A stretch of DNA of 6,680 nt from Comamonadaceae bacterium (GTDB taxonomy: Bacteria > Pseudomonadota > Gammaproteobacteria > Burkholderiales > Burkholderiaceae_C), in assembly GCA_947466165.1 (NCBI GenBank), contig CANIDW010000090.1:1-6680 (forward strand). Direction: 5' to 3'. The translations under genes were made by a program, and so were the position numbers. Positions 5,411 through 6,680 of the stretch are shown here, piece after piece. The notes below the pieces were generated by a model. The model made no database searches. It was given only the letters and a program-made list of their open reading frames with translations, and was not told the DNA's origin. How positions within the stretch are numbered: the stretch's first letter is position 1; the number at the start of each line of letters is the position of its first letter.

Positions 5411-6680
5411 TGTTTGGTAATGAAAAACAGTCCAAAAGCGAATTTAAACAAGGCCTGAACAAGGTCTACACCTGGTACACCGGGGGCTTTGTCTCCTTCG
5501 TCATCTTGCTGGCTATTCTTGAGCAGATGGGTATGCCCAAAGCCTGGATCGGCTACTCGTTCCTGGCTGCCACAGTGCTTCTTTATGCCGGCATCGGCGT
5601 GATGAGCCGTACCAACGACGCCGCTGAATACTATGTGGCTGGCCGGCGCGTTCCGGCTATGTACAACGGTATGGCCACGGGCGCTGACTGGATGTCCGCA
5701 GCCTCCTTCATCGGCATGGCCGGCACCTTGTACCTCACGGGTTATGGCGGTCTGGCGTTCATTCTGGGATGGACAGGCGGTTACTGCCTGGTGGCGCTTT
5801 TCCTGGCGCCCTACCTGCGCAAGTTCGGCCAGTTCACCATTCCTGACTTTCTGGGCGCTCGCTACGAGGGCAATCTGCCCCGCCTGATCGGTGTTTTTGC
5901 CGCCATCTTGTGCTCTTTCACTTATGTGGTGGCACAGATTTACGGCGTTGGCCTGATCACCGCGCGTTTGACGGGTCTGGCTTTTGAAGTGGGTATTTTT
6001 GCCGGTCTGATCGGTATTCTGGTTTGCTCGTTCCTGGGCGGTATGCGTGCCGTGACTTGGACGCAAGTTGCCCAGTACATCATCTTGATCATTGCCTACT
6101 TGCTGCCTGTTATTTGGTTGTCGGTGAAACATACCGGTGTGCCGATTCCACAGGCTGTCTATGGCTACACACTTGAAAAAGTGAGTGCCAAAGAAGAGCA
6201 ACTGCTGAAAGATCCGAAAGAGCTGGAAGTGCGCGGTATTTTCAAGGCACGCTCAGAAGCCGCCATTGAAAAACTCAAGGACGTGCCGGCTTCCATGGCC
6301 GCTGACAAAGCTGAAGCAGAGAAAAAAGTGGAAGAGCTCAAAGCATCCAATGGCCGTTTGGCGGATATCCAGGCCGCTGAAGCTGCTGTGGCCAAGCTGC
6401 CCAAGGATGAGGCTGCCGCCCGCGCTGCTTACACCGCTGCACGCACTTCCAATGCAGCCCGCTCTAACCCGCCTGTTCGTCACGCCGAGCCATTCCCCGG
6501 CAAAGACGATGCCGCTCGGGACATCGCCCGCAAGAACTTCATGGCGCTGGTCTTCTGTCTGATGATTGGCACGGCAGCTTTGCCGCACATTCTGATGCGC
6601 TACTACACCGTGCCATCGGTGCGTGAGGCCCGCGAATCGGTGAGCTGGTCGCTGTTCTTCATCTTCTTGCTCTACTTCAC
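5410..6680 (+). CDS. Sodium:solute symporter large subunit, VC_2705 subfamily (3'-truncated by window)
   Basis: A member of the SSS (PutP/ActP) family of Na+-coupled importers in the inner membrane. 423 codons are visible and the frame runs off the window. An N-terminal helix pair (about 24-65) precedes YYVAGRRVP (74-82), ATGADWMSAASFIGMAG (89-105), which is the SSS core helix, GGMRAVTWTQVAQY (210-223) leading into a helix to about 240, and LPHILMRYY (391-399). Pairing with DUF4212 points to the VC_2705 subfamily rather than classical ActP; acetate or another short organic acid is a plausible substrate but not shown. Residues about 250-372 form a hydrophilic insert rich in Ala, Glu and Lys (for example VSAKEEQLLKDPKELEV, KAEAEKKVEELKASN), predicted to be helical or coiled coil. 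By PutP topology this loop would face the periplasm, which is inference. The start is fixed by the ribosome site and the one-base overlap. Confidence 0.92.
   Translation, partial: MFGNEKQSKSEFKQGLNKVYTWYTGGFVSFVILLAILEQMGMPKAWIGYSFLAATVLLYAGIGVMSRTNDAAEYYVAGRRVPAMYNGMATGADWMSAASFIGMAGTLYLTGYGGLAFILGWTGGYCLVALFLAPYLRKFGQFTIPDFLGARYEGNLPRLIGVFAAILCSFTYVVAQIYGVGLITARLTGLAFEVGIFAGLIGILVCSFLGGMRAVTWTQVAQYIILIIAYLLPVIWLSVKHTGVPIPQAVYGYTLEKVSAKEEQLLKDPKELEVRGIFKARSEAAIEKLKDVPASMAADKAEAEKKVEELKASNGRLADIQAAEAAVAKLPKDEAAARAAYTAARTSNAARSNPPVRHAEPFPGKDDAARDIARKNFMALVFCLMIGTAALPHILMRYYTVPSVREARESVSWSLFFIFLLYF

Noticed and set aside
5359..6201. Minus-strand ORF (280 codons) opposite the symporter start
   Set aside because: It is antisense to well-conserved membrane helices, is rich in His/Gln/Arg, and shows no domain.
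6157..6525. Symporter insert as a separate inserted gene or mobile element
   Set aside because: The reading frame is continuous through it, there are no flanking repeats, and base composition matches the surrounding gene.

Overview
The window looks like ordinary chromosome from a high-GC betaproteobacterium, most likely the Burkholderiales and probably Comamonadaceae (Polaromonas/Rhodoferax-like). That placement is inferred from protein sequence flavour, gene order and a GC-rich intergenic repeat of a type I associate with that family; no rRNA or other formal marker is present. All supportable genes are on the + strand. Both ends cut a gene: the first lacks its start and the last lacks its end.

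Left third (2-2425): the end of a leucine/isovalerate catabolism operon. A biotin-dependent carboxylase alpha subunit, best read as methylcrotonyl-CoA carboxylase, is followed 18 nt later by HMG-CoA lyase. Together they cover late steps of leucine breakdown: 3-methylcrotonyl-CoA is carboxylated, hydrated by a hydratase not in this window, and cleaved to acetoacetate and acetyl-CoA.

Middle (2426-4047): a GC-rich dispersed-type repeat fills the gap before a protein that joins a YbaK/ProX tRNA-editing domain to a C-terminal four-cysteine DUF1289 module. A short symmetrical repeat and then a DsbA-fold 2-hydroxychromene-2-carboxylate isomerase homologue follow, the latter without any aromatic-degradation neighbours here.

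Right part (4048-6680): a 165-nt leader rich in dyad symmetries precedes a tight four-gene cluster. It encodes a 98-residue two-helix membrane protein, a TPR protein whose start overlaps it, a DUF4212 small subunit, and a large sodium:solute symporter of the VC_2705 type. The last two are a recognised two-component transporter pair, overlap by one base and share near-identical ribosome binding sites. The symporter carries a roughly 120-residue charged, Ala/Glu/Lys-rich insert between membrane helices.

I see no CRISPR array, phage, transposase, defence system, tRNA or rRNA. Nothing here convincingly amounts to a new biological system. The points most worth a second look are the editing-domain/DUF1289 fusion, its start codon abutting a repeat, the symporter insert, and the unstudied membrane/TPR pair coupled to the transporter.
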